64,000 nt of DNA from Jannaschia donghaensis (GTDB lineage Bacteria; Pseudomonadota; Alphaproteobacteria; Rhodobacterales; Rhodobacteraceae). Of this stretch, positions 55,394 to 63,336 are shown in pieces. The notes beneath the pieces are model-generated. The model did no database searches. It saw only the letters and a program-made list of their open reading frames with translations, and was not told the DNA's origin. Each line of letters starts with the position of its first letter. The first letter of the stretch is position 1. The position numbers and the translations under genes are program-made. Location: assembly GCF_001403795.1 (NCBI RefSeq), contig NZ_CXSU01000011.1, positions 505,583-569,582 of the forward strand, in the 5' to 3' direction.

Positions 55394-56740
55394 TCAGAGG
55401 TCGAGCGCTTTGTGCTCGGCCACGATCTTGTCGGCTGCTTGCTGAACAGTCAGGTCGCCGTCGGTCATCTCCCGGATGACACGGCTCATGACCTGGCTGT
55501 TCACGATTTTGGAGGCCGTGGCCAGCTGGCCATCGGCCACGCCCCAGCGATCGCCCACCGACAGGCCCGCGACGATATCGTCGATCACAGCCTGCGGGTA
55601 GATGTCGCCGAGCGGAGCCTTACGGTCCACGCCGACGTCCAGACCCGACCACATCGCCTCGAACGAGGTGTCGCCGGCCTCGGTCCCGCGGCGCACGGGG
55701 AACTTGCCCTCGGGGGCCTGGGAAAGCCATGCGCCATAGCCGTCGGACATGACGAACTCCACGAACTCCTGCGCGGGGCCGGTGTTGGCATCGGCCGTGA
55801 TCCCGAGGTAGCGCACGTCGGCCCAGGAGGAGCCGTCCGGGTTGCCCGGACCGGAAATCACGGTGGCAAAACCAGTTTTCTCGGCCAACTCCTTAGAGGT
55901 CGGATCGTCACCAATGGTGACCGGCGCGCTGTCGCGCAGGCCGCCCAGCTCGTCCAGGATCGACGGTGACCAGATTACCATGGCGGCCTTGCCGTCGAGG
56001 TAAAGCTCGCGCGACTGCGACCAGTAGAGATCGCCCTCCGGCGAGTTGGCGACGAGGTTCTTGTAGAGCTCCAGAAGTTCGACCAGATGCGTCGTGTCCT
56101 CGTTGATGGAGCCGTCGGCATTGACCGGCGAGTAGCCCGTCGCGAGCGACAGATGCTCGATCAGCTGCATCATGTAGCCTTCATCGATCTTCGTCGCGGC
56201 AACGAAGCCGTACATGTCGGACCCATCGTTGAGCGCTGTCATCGCGGCGTTGATCGCGTCGAACGACGTCGGGGCTTCCAGTCCGGCTGCCTCGAACAGG
56301 TCGGCGCGATAGACGACCAGCTGCGTCCAGCCATCCGATGGCACAGCGACGATCTCGCCATCCGACATCGCCATCGCGACGGGACCTTCGGCAAAGCTGT
56401 CGACGCCGAGGTTGTCCATGACTTCGCTGGCCGCGGCGGTGTCGAGCAGACCGGCCTCGGAATAGGGCAGGATGTGGTTGACCGTCAGGTTGATGACATC
56501 GGGCAGATCACCGGCGGCGAAGGCTGCGGTGGCGCGGGTCTGTATGTCGGATTCCTCGACCGGGATGATCTCGACGGTGTGGCCGCTGGCAGCCTCGAAG
56601 GCGGCGACCATTTCTTCTTGAACGGCGATGCGCTCAGGCTGCACCTCCATCGTCCAGAAGCGGATGGTGTCGGCCTGAGCGGCTCCGACGAGAACCGTGG
56701 ACGCGGCAAGCGCGGCCCAGAGTGTGGTCGTACGTTTCAT
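55394..56740 (-). CDS. Extracellular sugar-binding protein (family 1 solute receptor)
   Basis: A 448-residue periplasmic receptor with a signal peptide (about 1-23, ending GAAQA) and a MalE-type fold: TIRFWTMEVQPERIAVQEEM near the start, AAFAAGDLPDVINL, and VPSDGWTQLVVYRADLFEAAG. It binds the glycoside imported by the downstream permeases. The start overlaps the lacI stop (ATGA), so regulator and receptor are translated from one mRNA. Confidence 0.9.
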   Translation of the reverse strand: MKRTTTLWAALAASTVLVGAAQADTIRFWTMEVQPERIAVQEEMVAAFEAASGHTVEIIPVEESDIQTRATAAFAAGDLPDVINLTVNHILPYSEAGLLDTAAASEVMDNLGVDSFAEGPVAMAMSDGEIVAVPSDGWTQLVVYRADLFEAAGLEAPTSFDAINAAMTALNDGSDMYGFVAATKIDEGYMMQLIEHLSLATGYSPVNADGSINEDTTHLVELLELYKNLVANSPEGDLYWSQSRELYLDGKAAMVIWSPSILDELGGLRDSAPVTIGDDPTSKELAEKTGFATVISGPGNPDGSSWADVRYLGITADANTGPAQEFVEFVMSDGYGAWLSQAPEGKFPVRRGTEAGDTSFEAMWSGLDVGVDRKAPLGDIYPQAVIDDIVAGLSVGDRWGVADGQLATASKIVNSQVMSRVIREMTDGDLTVQQAADKIVAEHKALDL

Positions 56741-57807
56741 TGAAGTTCCTCCCTTGATGATACGTCGTCCTGGACCTTTGCGAGGTGCAATGGCCCGTCC
56801 GTCTTGCGGCGCAGCAGATGCGCGCGCTGCAATTCCTGATGATCGGAGGGGTCATCCCCGTCGATGATCGCCAGAAGCATGTCTCCCAATCGCCGGCCCG
56901 CGTGCGCCTGTGGCTGCGCCATGGTGGTCAGCGGTGGGTTGGCATGTTCGCCGAACTTCAAGCCGTCGTAGCCGATGACCGACACGTCCTCGCCAGGGGT
57001 CAGTCCGTGGGCCCGGATGGCCGCGAGTGCACCGAAGGCCATTGTGTCGGAGACGCAGACGATGGCGGTGGGCGGCATGGCCATGTCGAGCAGGATGTTC
57101 GTCGCGATTTCTCCGCCGTCATCGGTGAATTCCGCGATTTGGATCAAATCGGCATCGATCGTGAGGCCGTTTGTGGCGACGGCCTTGCGGTAGCCGTTCA
57201 ACCGATCTTGGGCGAATTGGTATTGGAGTGGTGCCCCCACGAAGGCGATCCGCGAATGGCCGAGCGAAACAAGATGATCGACCGCGACCACGAAGGCCGC
57301 CTCTCCGTCCACATCGTACCAAGCATAATTGTCGCTGGAGGCGGTGCGGCCATGCACGACGAACGGGAACTTCAGATCCTGCATCAACCGAATTCGCGGA
57401 TCGTTCTTGAGAGGGCGCGAGATGACGAGGCCGCCAACCCTGCCCGAGCGTACGATCTTGTCGATCTGGGCGAGTTCGTCCTTCGGCGATGCCGCATGCG
57501 CCACCAGCAGGTCCCACTGCCGTTTGCCGAGCGCCTCGCCCAAACCTTGAAGCAGTTGCGCAATGAAAGGTTGCGCGATGGAAGCGCTGTGCAGAGGCAT
57601 GATGTAGCCGATTGTCTCAGGCGTTCCCATTGAGAGCCGACGCGCCGTCTGGTTCGGGCGATAGCCCAGCTCATCGGCGGCCTGACGGACACGGGCACGC
57701 GTCGCGGGACTGATATCAGCGTAATTGTTGAGGGCACGGCTAACGGTGCCGACGGCAAGATTCAGGTGTGCCGCAAGCACTTTCAGGCTGACTGACCGTC
57801 TCGACAT
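56737..57807 (-). CDS. LacI-family transcriptional regulator
   Basis: A 356-residue repressor. The N-terminal LacI helix-turn-helix (SLKVLAAHLNLAVGTVSRAL, NNYADISPATRARV) is followed by hinge helix RRLSMG and a periplasmic-binding-protein-like effector domain (TAIVCVSDTMAFGALAA, SVIGYDGLKFGEH). It is the first gene of the operon that it presumably controls. The ATG at 57807 is chosen; longer frames run into the operator and the IS remnant. A 16-bp palindrome 26 bp upstream suggests autoregulation. Confidence 0.92.
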   Translation of the reverse strand: MSRRSVSLKVLAAHLNLAVGTVSRALNNYADISPATRARVRQAADELGYRPNQTARRLSMGTPETIGYIMPLHSASIAQPFIAQLLQGLGEALGKRQWDLLVAHAASPKDELAQIDKIVRSGRVGGLVISRPLKNDPRIRLMQDLKFPFVVHGRTASSDNYAWYDVDGEAAFVVAVDHLVSLGHSRIAFVGAPLQYQFAQDRLNGYRKAVATNGLTIDADLIQIAEFTDDGGEIATNILLDMAMPPTAIVCVSDTMAFGALAAIRAHGLTPGEDVSVIGYDGLKFGEHANPPLTTMAQPQAHAGRRLGDMLLAIIDGDDPSDHQELQRAHLLRRKTDGPLHLAKVQDDVSSREELQ

Positions 57808-57832
57808 CGAATCCCCCTGATGAAAAGACTTA

Positions 57833-57848
57833 CCGAAACCGGTTTCGG
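57833..57848. promoter_or_regulatory. LacI-type operator palindrome
   Basis: Perfect 16-bp palindrome CCGAAACCGGTTTCGG immediately upstream of the lacI start. The CG centre and GAAACCGGTTTC core are typical for LacI-family sites. No second perfect copy was noticed within the operon. Confidence 0.85.
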
Positions 57849-57921
57849 ACAGCAAGAAATTTTCGTACTGTCTAAGCTCAGGACCCATTGATTTGGTTGC
57901 GGCTTCCGCGGTTGCCTGATT

Positions 57922-58803
57922 CAGGCTCCTGAACTTCAGAGGCACGACAGGAGCGACTTGTACTGGCTGAGCGAAGCTTACTGACGCGGCTTAGGTCTCA
58001 TTTTCCCAAGAGTTGCTGGGTGCCGCGCGTGGATGGGCGGCGCGTCCTGAATGAGATCATCTCATCAACCGGAATGTGTTGCGCTGGCGCGATGCACCAT
58101 GGGAGTGCGGGCCATACAACGCCCCCTACAAGAGATGAAAGTGATGGAGCGATCTGGGTGTTTTCGCGCGGATCATGACGGGGCCTGCCGCAGAGGCCCC
58201 TGATAACCGGACGATCTCCATTCCCTCTCGAGACATCCCCGCAGGAGACTCCGCCCGGAAATGGATGCTAGCCACCTAAAAACCTGACCATCGTACGGCA
58301 GCACGTGCAAAGCATTTGCAAGCGGGGCCAAGGCCTTCAGCCTGGCGTAAAAGATGGGGAGCGCGGTCGCCAAATCGGGCGGACGAAAGGTGGAATGACC
58401 AAGATGCTGCATGCGATCACGGATGCGATTGGTCGTCCGATCCGGTTATTCATGACCGCTGGGGGAAGTCAGTGATTACACTGTAGGACGCGCTTTGGTG
58501 AGCAGCTTGCCATTCGCAGACCGGCTCCTTGGCGATCGGGGATATGACGCTGATTGGTATCCGCGATACCCTTGCAAGCAAGGGCATAATGCCTTGCATC
58601 CCTGGGCGGAAGTCCCGTGAAAAGCCGGTCAAATACCCCTCTTGTGACAGTGCTGCGCACTGCACTGCCGGGCAACGATTGAGATCATGTTCGGCAGCCT
58701 GGAGACGCGTGGCGACGCGCTACGACAGCTTTTTAGCCGTTTTTCCTGTTAGCCATCGCCCTCGCCGCAACCGTACTTTTCTAGTTACGAGTCCGGAGCC
58801 TAG
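57922..58803 (+). mobile_element. Degenerate IS5-family (IS427-type) insertion sequence
   Basis: About 880 bp. Transposase sequence is recognisable on the plus strand but jumps among all three frames: LYWLSE (57958), RVDGRRVLNEII (about 58035), NRNVLRWRDAP (about 58069), GVFARIMTG (58157), GRTKGGMTKMLHAITDA (about 58375), MTAGG (58451), GDRGYDADWY (about 58533), CIPGRKSREKPVKY (about 58590) and WRRVATRYD (about 58699). Many stops and frameshifts make it dead. Possible imperfect ends AGGCTCC...ACT (57923) and its inverse (58790-58802). It lies just upstream of the lacI operator. Confidence 0.8.
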
Positions 58804-58925
58804 AGATCGCAATCAAATTGAAATCGATGCGGCTCAGCCGGAGCGTCGTATGATTGCGGCACCGCAGAACTGTGGAGAAAGCTAATGTTCGCTAAGGGTC
58901 GTCGGTCAAGGGCAGCGGCGACACC

Positions 58926-59560
58926 TTAAATCTCGATCGCCTCCGTGATCGCCAGCGCGTCTTCAAGCTCCACCCCCGAGATACCGCACTGTGCTGTCTA
59001 TCTTAGTATGTCCCAGAAGGAGCTGCACGGCCCGCAGGTTGCCGGTCTTCTTGTAGATCTGCGTGACCTTCGTCCGCCGCATCGAATGGGTGCCATAGGC
59101 CGTCGGTTCGAGGCCGATAGACGTGACCCAGTCGCGAACGATCCGCGCGTCCTGACGCGTCGAGATGTGCAGGCGCTCGTGGAAGCGCCCGGGCCAGAGG
59201 TGCTCAGAGCCAATCATGATCGGCTCCCCCATCCATTGGGACACGGCCGCGCGCGTTCCTTCCGTAATTTCAAAGCGGATGGGCTTTTGCGTTTTGCTCT
59301 GCAGGATGGACGCACGTTCCTTGATCTGACCAGACGCCATCACGTCGACCACCCGCATGCGCACGAGATCAAAACCGCGTAGCTTGCTGTCGATCGCCAT
59401 GTTGAAGAGCGCGAGGTCACGGTGACTTTCGGCGAGCTCCAGCCGGACGCGAATGGCCCAGACGTGCCTGGGCTTCAGCGGGCGCTTCTGACCGGACGAT
59501 ACGGCCTTTGTTCCAGGCGGGGTGGCAGGCACGGATGGCAGGGAGGTTAGCGATGATCAT
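58926..59560 (-). pseudogene. Tyrosine-type site-specific integrase, two frameshifts
   Basis: Small tyrosine recombinase, about 210 residues if repaired. The catalytic Arg/His/Tyr set remains: LRGFDLV, HSMRRTKV, LLGHTKID and Tyr in VRYLG. Two one-base insertions break it. One near 59494 separates MIIANLPAIRA ... WNKGRIV from GQKRPLKPRHVWAIR. The other, in the five-C run at 58973-58977, moves the frame just after VRYLG, losing VELEDALAITEAIEI. Its ATG (59560) overlaps the toxin stop as ATGA. The intact central frame spans 58963-59532. Confidence 0.8.
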
Positions 59561-59973
59561 GGTAGGGTCCTTCGAGATCCATCGCCCCCTCCCGACTCGG
59601 CACCGTGCCGCTGGAGGAAGGCTGACAGACTGGAGGGCCAGGCGCCGAATGCGCGCCGCCCGACGGCGGCCTTCATCCAATCTCGGCCACCAAAGGCTAC
59701 CATTGCAAGGTAGATGACGTCGTCCCCAAGGTCGGGCTGGAAGACGCCCTTCAAGCGCTGCCCTGAGCCGCCATGGCGGACCAGCCAGTTGTCGAGCTTG
59801 CCGCGGAGGTGAGCTCTGAACGTCCGGTTTTCAAGGACCGAACGCAGGAGCGTGTCGACTTCGTTCAGTCGACGAAAGGCGGCATCATAGTCGCCCTCGG
59901 TCATTTTGGTGATATGGTCGACGGTGCCGACCAAGTCCCGCTCGACGAACGGGTGTCGGACGATCCGCGTCAG
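59557..59973 (-). CDS. ParE/RelE-family toxin
   Basis: About 138 residues. The sequence TRIVRHPFVERDLVGTVDHI followed by LNEVDTLLRSVLENRTF and AFGGRDWM has the ParE/RelE toxin layout. The expected start is occupied by CTG (59973), overlapping the antitoxin stop as CTGA; no ATG, GTG or TTG lies close by. The C-terminal tail beyond GRRAF extends past the usual end and stops in an ATGA overlap with the integrase frame. Toxin activity is unknown; the non-standard start may mean decay or rare initiation. Confidence 0.72.
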   Translation of the reverse strand: MTRIVRHPFVERDLVGTVDHITKMTEGDYDAAFRRLNEVDTLLRSVLENRTFRAHLRGKLDNWLVRHGGSGQRLKGVFQPDLGDDVIYLAMVAFGGRDWMKAAVGRRAFGAWPSSLSAFLQRHGAESGGGDGSRRTLP

Positions 59974-60239
59974 TGCTGCTTCGTCATCGCTTCCAGATGG
60001 GCTCGGGAACCAGCGGTTACTTCGGCAACGTCCCCCAGGGGCTCCCATTGGTCGAGCGGTAGCGACAATCGGCGTTCCAATTCGGCCTCGAGAACCGACC
60101 GCTCACGGTCCCGATCCGCCTTCGCCAGCTCCCCAGACACGGCCGCGCTGACATTTGAATATTCGCCAGCTTCAACGAACTCCTTCGCGTAGCGATATGC
60201 TGTGTCGGTAAAGCTGACTGATTGCTTTTGAACGCCCAT
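59970..60239 (-). CDS. ParD-family antitoxin
   Basis: An 89-residue antitoxin with a ribbon-helix-helix N-terminus (KQSVSFTDTAYRYAKEFVEAG, EYSNVSAAVSGELAKAD) and a helical, charged C-terminal region for toxin binding. The ATG at 60239 has GGAGG eight bases upstream. The order antitoxin-toxin with a 4-bp overlap is standard for parDE. The integrase follows in the same unit. Confidence 0.82.
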   Translation of the reverse strand: MGVQKQSVSFTDTAYRYAKEFVEAGEYSNVSAAVSGELAKADRDRERSVLEAELERRLSLPLDQWEPLGDVAEVTAGSRAHLEAMTKQH

Positions 60240-60258
60240 AGTCCGACCTCCGATAGTC

Positions 60259-60274
60259 AGTTAGACTGCTAACT
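60259..60274. promoter_or_regulatory. Candidate operator of the parDE unit
   Basis: Perfect dyad AGTTAG-ACTG-CTAACT 20 bp upstream of the antitoxin ATG. Ribbon-helix-helix antitoxins normally autorepress from such dyads. Confidence 0.6.
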
Positions 60275-60340
60275 CTGATGGAGTACGGCAAGGTCCGCTC
60301 TGACTGTGCTGCCCTGCAGCGACGCCACATCGGGCGAATG

Positions 60341-60369
60341 TTCGCTATGGGCCGAGGCTGCGTGAAAAC
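60341..60369 (+). repeat. Left terminal inverted repeat of the IS1182 copy
   Basis: Begins TTCGCTATGGGCCGAGG; 25 of 29 positions match the inverse of 61932-61960. Confidence 0.8.
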
Positions 60370-60410
60370 TTCGGAGTATTGTATGCTCTTGCCAAAAGGC
60401 AGGAGTGAGC

Positions 60411-61851
60411 ATGGCGGGATCTATTGAGGGTGTCGGTCGAGACCAGGTATCGCTGTTTCCGCAGCGACTGGAGGACCGGGTCGACGAAGAACAGCCGGTT
60501 CGAGTCATCGATCTCTTCGTCGAGGATATTGACCTTGTCGGGCTTGGGTTCGAACGGACCTCCGCCGGGCGGACGGGACGGCCGGACTATCATCCTGGCG
60601 TCTTGCTCAAGCTGTTCCATCTACGGCGACCTGAACCGCATTCCGTCGAGCCGACGCTCGGAGCGCGAGGCCGGTCGGAATGTCGAACTGATGCGGCTGA
60701 CCGGTCGGCTGGCTCCCGACCACAAGACGATCGCGGACTTCCGGCGCGACAACGGTTCGGCGATCCGGCGTAGTTGCGCGGCATTCGTCGATCTGTGCCG
60801 CCGGATAGACGTCCTCAAGGGCGACTGCGTCGCGATCGACAGCAGCAAGTTCAAGGCGGTAAACAGCCGCGATCGGAACTTCACGAAGGGCAAGATCGCC
60901 AGTCGGCTCGCGCATCTCGAAGCGAGCGTCGAGCGCTACATCGACGAGATAGTTTGTATCGATCGCCAAGGGGAAGGTGAAGAACGGGCCGAAAAGGGCG
61001 ACAATCTCGGTCGGCGCTACGCGCGTGTCCAGAAGGAGGTCCAACGCCTGCAAGCGATGGAACGCGCGCTGGAGGACGCTCCCGACGGGCAGATATCTCT
61101 GACCGAACCGGGTGCCCGTGCCATGGCGACCAGCGCAAAGAACAGCGGCATGGTCGGTTACAACGTCCAGGCCGCCGTGGATACCGAGACCCATCTGATC
61201 GTCATCCACGACGTCACAAATCACCGGCACGACCGCGACCAGCTCGCGGCCATGGCCAAAGCCTCGGAAGCAGCGCTCTGCCGCGACGAGATGAGCGCGA
61301 TCGCCCACAAGGGCTACTTCAGCAGCGTAGAGATCCTCGCCTGCTAGGAGGCGGGTTATCGTCACGACGGTTCCCCGCCCTGAGACCTCCGGCAACCGGA
61401 AGAAGGGCATGTATGTGAAGGCCGACCTCGCATACGACGCGGAGGCTAACCCTTATCACCGTCCGGGCGGCGAAGAATTGACCTATCGCTCCACGACGGA
61501 GGAGGACGGTCTGCAGTAGCGTCGCTACCGGACGAAGGCGTGCCGGGACTGCCCGCCAAGTATCGCTGCTCCACCGGCAAGGAACGCCGGATCACCCGTT
61601 GGGAACACGAGCACCTGGTGGAGGAGATGCAAAGGCGGATCAACAGTGGCGGGGGACGGATGCGGCTCCGACGTGCCACCGTCGCGCACCCATTCGGCAC
61701 GATCAAGGCGTGGATGGGCGCGACACAGTTCCAGATCCGACGCTTGAAGGGCGTCAGAACCGAGATGGCGCTGCAGATTCTGGCTTACGACATCAAGCGA
61801 ATGCTCTTGCTGATGGGAACGAGAGGCCTGATGGCGGCGCTATCAGGCTGA
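60411..61851 (+). pseudogene. IS1182-family transposase, several lesions
   Basis: DDE transposase remnant. The N-terminal part (GVGRDQVSLFPQRLED, VIDLFVEDIDL) starts at ATG 60411. An extra base near 60620 shifts into the frame with IYGDLNRI, MRLTGRLAPDHKTIADFRRD, CVAIDSSKFKAVN and GMVGYNVQAAVD. A TAG at 61345-61347 interrupts EILAC, a frameshift follows, another TAG lies at 61517-61519, and a further shift near 61558 precedes CSTGKERRITRWEHEH and the end GTIKAWMGATQF ... MAALSG. At least five lesions, so inactive. Confidence 0.85.
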
Positions 61852-61931
61852 CAGGATGGCAGAACTCGCGCCTCGGAGCCCAGACCCATCTGCAGCAAAG
61901 AACTGACATCCACCACGCCAATCAGCTCGGT

Positions 61932-61960
61932 GTTTCCACACAGCTTCGGCCCATAGCGGA
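61932..61960 (-). repeat. Right terminal inverted repeat of the IS1182 copy
   Basis: Ends TCGGCCCATAGCGGA; inverse of the left repeat with four mismatches in 29. Confidence 0.8.
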
Positions 61961-62115
61961 GATTTGAGCTACGACGATCCGAATGAAAAAGCGGACACAA
62001 CCAAACGGAGGGATCGCTGGCAAAGCGGGCTTCTGCCGCGCTGCACGCGAAGGTCTGTTCAACACCGATTAGATCGGCAAACGGTCCGGGATAAACGCTT
62101 GTGCCGGGGTCGACG
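61961..62115. other. Intergenic region between IS1182 copy and LytTR gene
   Basis: About 155 bp past the right repeat with no supported gene. It contains nothing that I can name; open frames on the minus strand run into the IS and look spurious. Confidence 0.35.
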
Positions 62116-63027
62116 CTACATCGGCTCGGGCGCGCACAGATCCCGCATCTTGCGTCGGTGCGGACGGCTGAGGGGAACGAGCAGGCCGGTATCGGTGCGG
62201 CAGGCATAGCGGTCGCCGTCGCGGTTCACGCCGGCGAGGTGGGCCTCTGCGATCCAGTGCGAGCGGTGGACCTGATGCCCGCGCGCGCCGAGTTCCTCGA
62301 CGGCGCGGCCGAAGGAATAGAGGATCAGCGTGTCGCCGAGCGTCGTGTAAACGCGCAGATAGTGTAGCTCGGCGGTGAGCGCGACGAGGTCGCGGCCAAG
62401 ATGCTTCGGCAACCTCTGCCAAAACTCGGACGCTGGGTCAGGCGGCTCGGACGGTGCGGCGGACTTCGGGGCTCGCGCGATCACGCCGTCGAGCCTAAGC
62501 AGCCGCGAGGCGTTGAGCCCTCCCCAGACGAGGATCGAGGCCGGAAGGAAGGACGCGAACTCGGTCACCAGCTGGCGGGTGACGGGCTCGCCGGTTTCCT
62601 TTACCGTATCGGCGACGGCGAAGATCTGGTCGAACACGAGTGCGATGGGCGTGAACAGCGCGGCGCCGATCACGCCGGAGAGGCCGATCTGCACCCAGGC
62701 GTGAAGGCGGCTGACGATTCTGATGCGCGACAGCGCCATCTGCGCCGTCTGCAAAAGGGCGAGTGGGATCATGACATGCGCCGTCCAGAACAAAAGCCGG
62801 GCGGGCAGCCCCAGGCCGCGCGATGGTCCAGGGTCAAGCGCCGTGAAGACTGCAGTCAGCAGGAGGCCCGCCACAACGAGAAAGGCCAGCCACGATTCCC
62901 GCGGGTTCCAGCCGCCCGCGAGGTCGCGCGTGGCTGGCTTTGCATGACCCGCCCGGTGCGGCGGGGCAGCACGCGCGTTTCGCAGATCGCCTGCGGACTG
63001 AAGGTCGACATCGGCATCGTTACGCAT
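62116..63027 (-). CDS. Membrane-bound LytTR-domain transcriptional regulator
   Basis: A 303-residue protein. About four hydrophobic helices (roughly residues 47-67, 78-98, 111-133, 156-170) are followed by a linker and a C-terminal LytTR DNA-binding domain (LVALTAELHYLRVYTT, ILYSFGRAVEEL, HQVHRSHWIAEAHLAG). Such membrane-LytTR proteins have no receiver domain and presumably sense through the membrane part. The ATG at 63027 has AGGAGG. Divergent from crtY across 309 bp, so it may regulate the carotenoid genes; this is inference. Confidence 0.85.
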   Translation of the reverse strand: MRNDADVDLQSAGDLRNARAAPPHRAGHAKPATRDLAGGWNPRESWLAFLVVAGLLLTAVFTALDPGPSRGLGLPARLLFWTAHVMIPLALLQTAQMALSRIRIVSRLHAWVQIGLSGVIGAALFTPIALVFDQIFAVADTVKETGEPVTRQLVTEFASFLPASILVWGGLNASRLLRLDGVIARAPKSAAPSEPPDPASEFWQRLPKHLGRDLVALTAELHYLRVYTTLGDTLILYSFGRAVEELGARGHQVHRSHWIAEAHLAGVNRDGDRYACRTDTGLLVPLSRPHRRKMRDLCAPEPM

Positions 63028-63336
63028 CCTGTCCTCCTAGCACGGCAACCGGTCCCGAGCGATATCGTGAGATGAGACGACCCCGCAGGTGCCGGGTGGG
63101 ACACGTCGCAATTCGTCCTGAGGGCGCACCAAACTCCCTGGCACCGATCTGCCGAACATTGCGCCTGCATCCGCGCGTTCCACCCTGTTTGCACGAACGA
63201 CCGCTCCCTTGCACCAGTGGCGTCCCAAGGCGGCGCGGGCGCTCGTGCAGTGGGGCGGGCGTCCCGTGCAGGATCGATTGAGCGAACACGGCCTCGCAGA
63301 GCAGGCCAGATGGATCACTGTGTCCCCGGAGGCCAT
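63028..63336. other. Divergent promoter region of LytTR regulator and crtY
   Basis: A 309-bp non-coding gap. It has related blocks CACCAGTGGCGTCCC (63210-63225 area) and CAGTGGGGCGGGCGTCCC (63248-63266 area), and GCACGA / TCGTGC elements around them, which could be protein-binding repeats. LytTR proteins bind direct repeats, so these deserve testing. GGAGG at 63328-63332 is the crtY ribosome site. Confidence 0.45.

Larger units (their letters stand above)
60341..61960 (+). mobile_element. Degenerate IS1182-family insertion sequence
   Basis: A 1.62-kb element bounded by 29-bp terminal inverted repeats (60341-60369 and 61932-61960) and holding a broken IS1182-type transposase gene on the plus strand. 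Size and protein match the family. I did not find an obvious target-site duplication. Confidence 0.85.

Noticed and set aside
57808-57945. N-terminal extension of the LacI regulator (46 residues)
   Set aside because: It runs through the perfect operator and into the IS remnant, and the HTH begins right after the ATG at 57807.
58173-58412. 79-codon minus-strand frame in the IS5 remnant
   Set aside because: Antisense of recognisable plus-strand transposase fragments.
61785-62207. 140-codon minus-strand frame across the IS1182 right end
   Set aside because: It is antisense to the transposase remnant and crosses the terminal repeat; best read as spurious.
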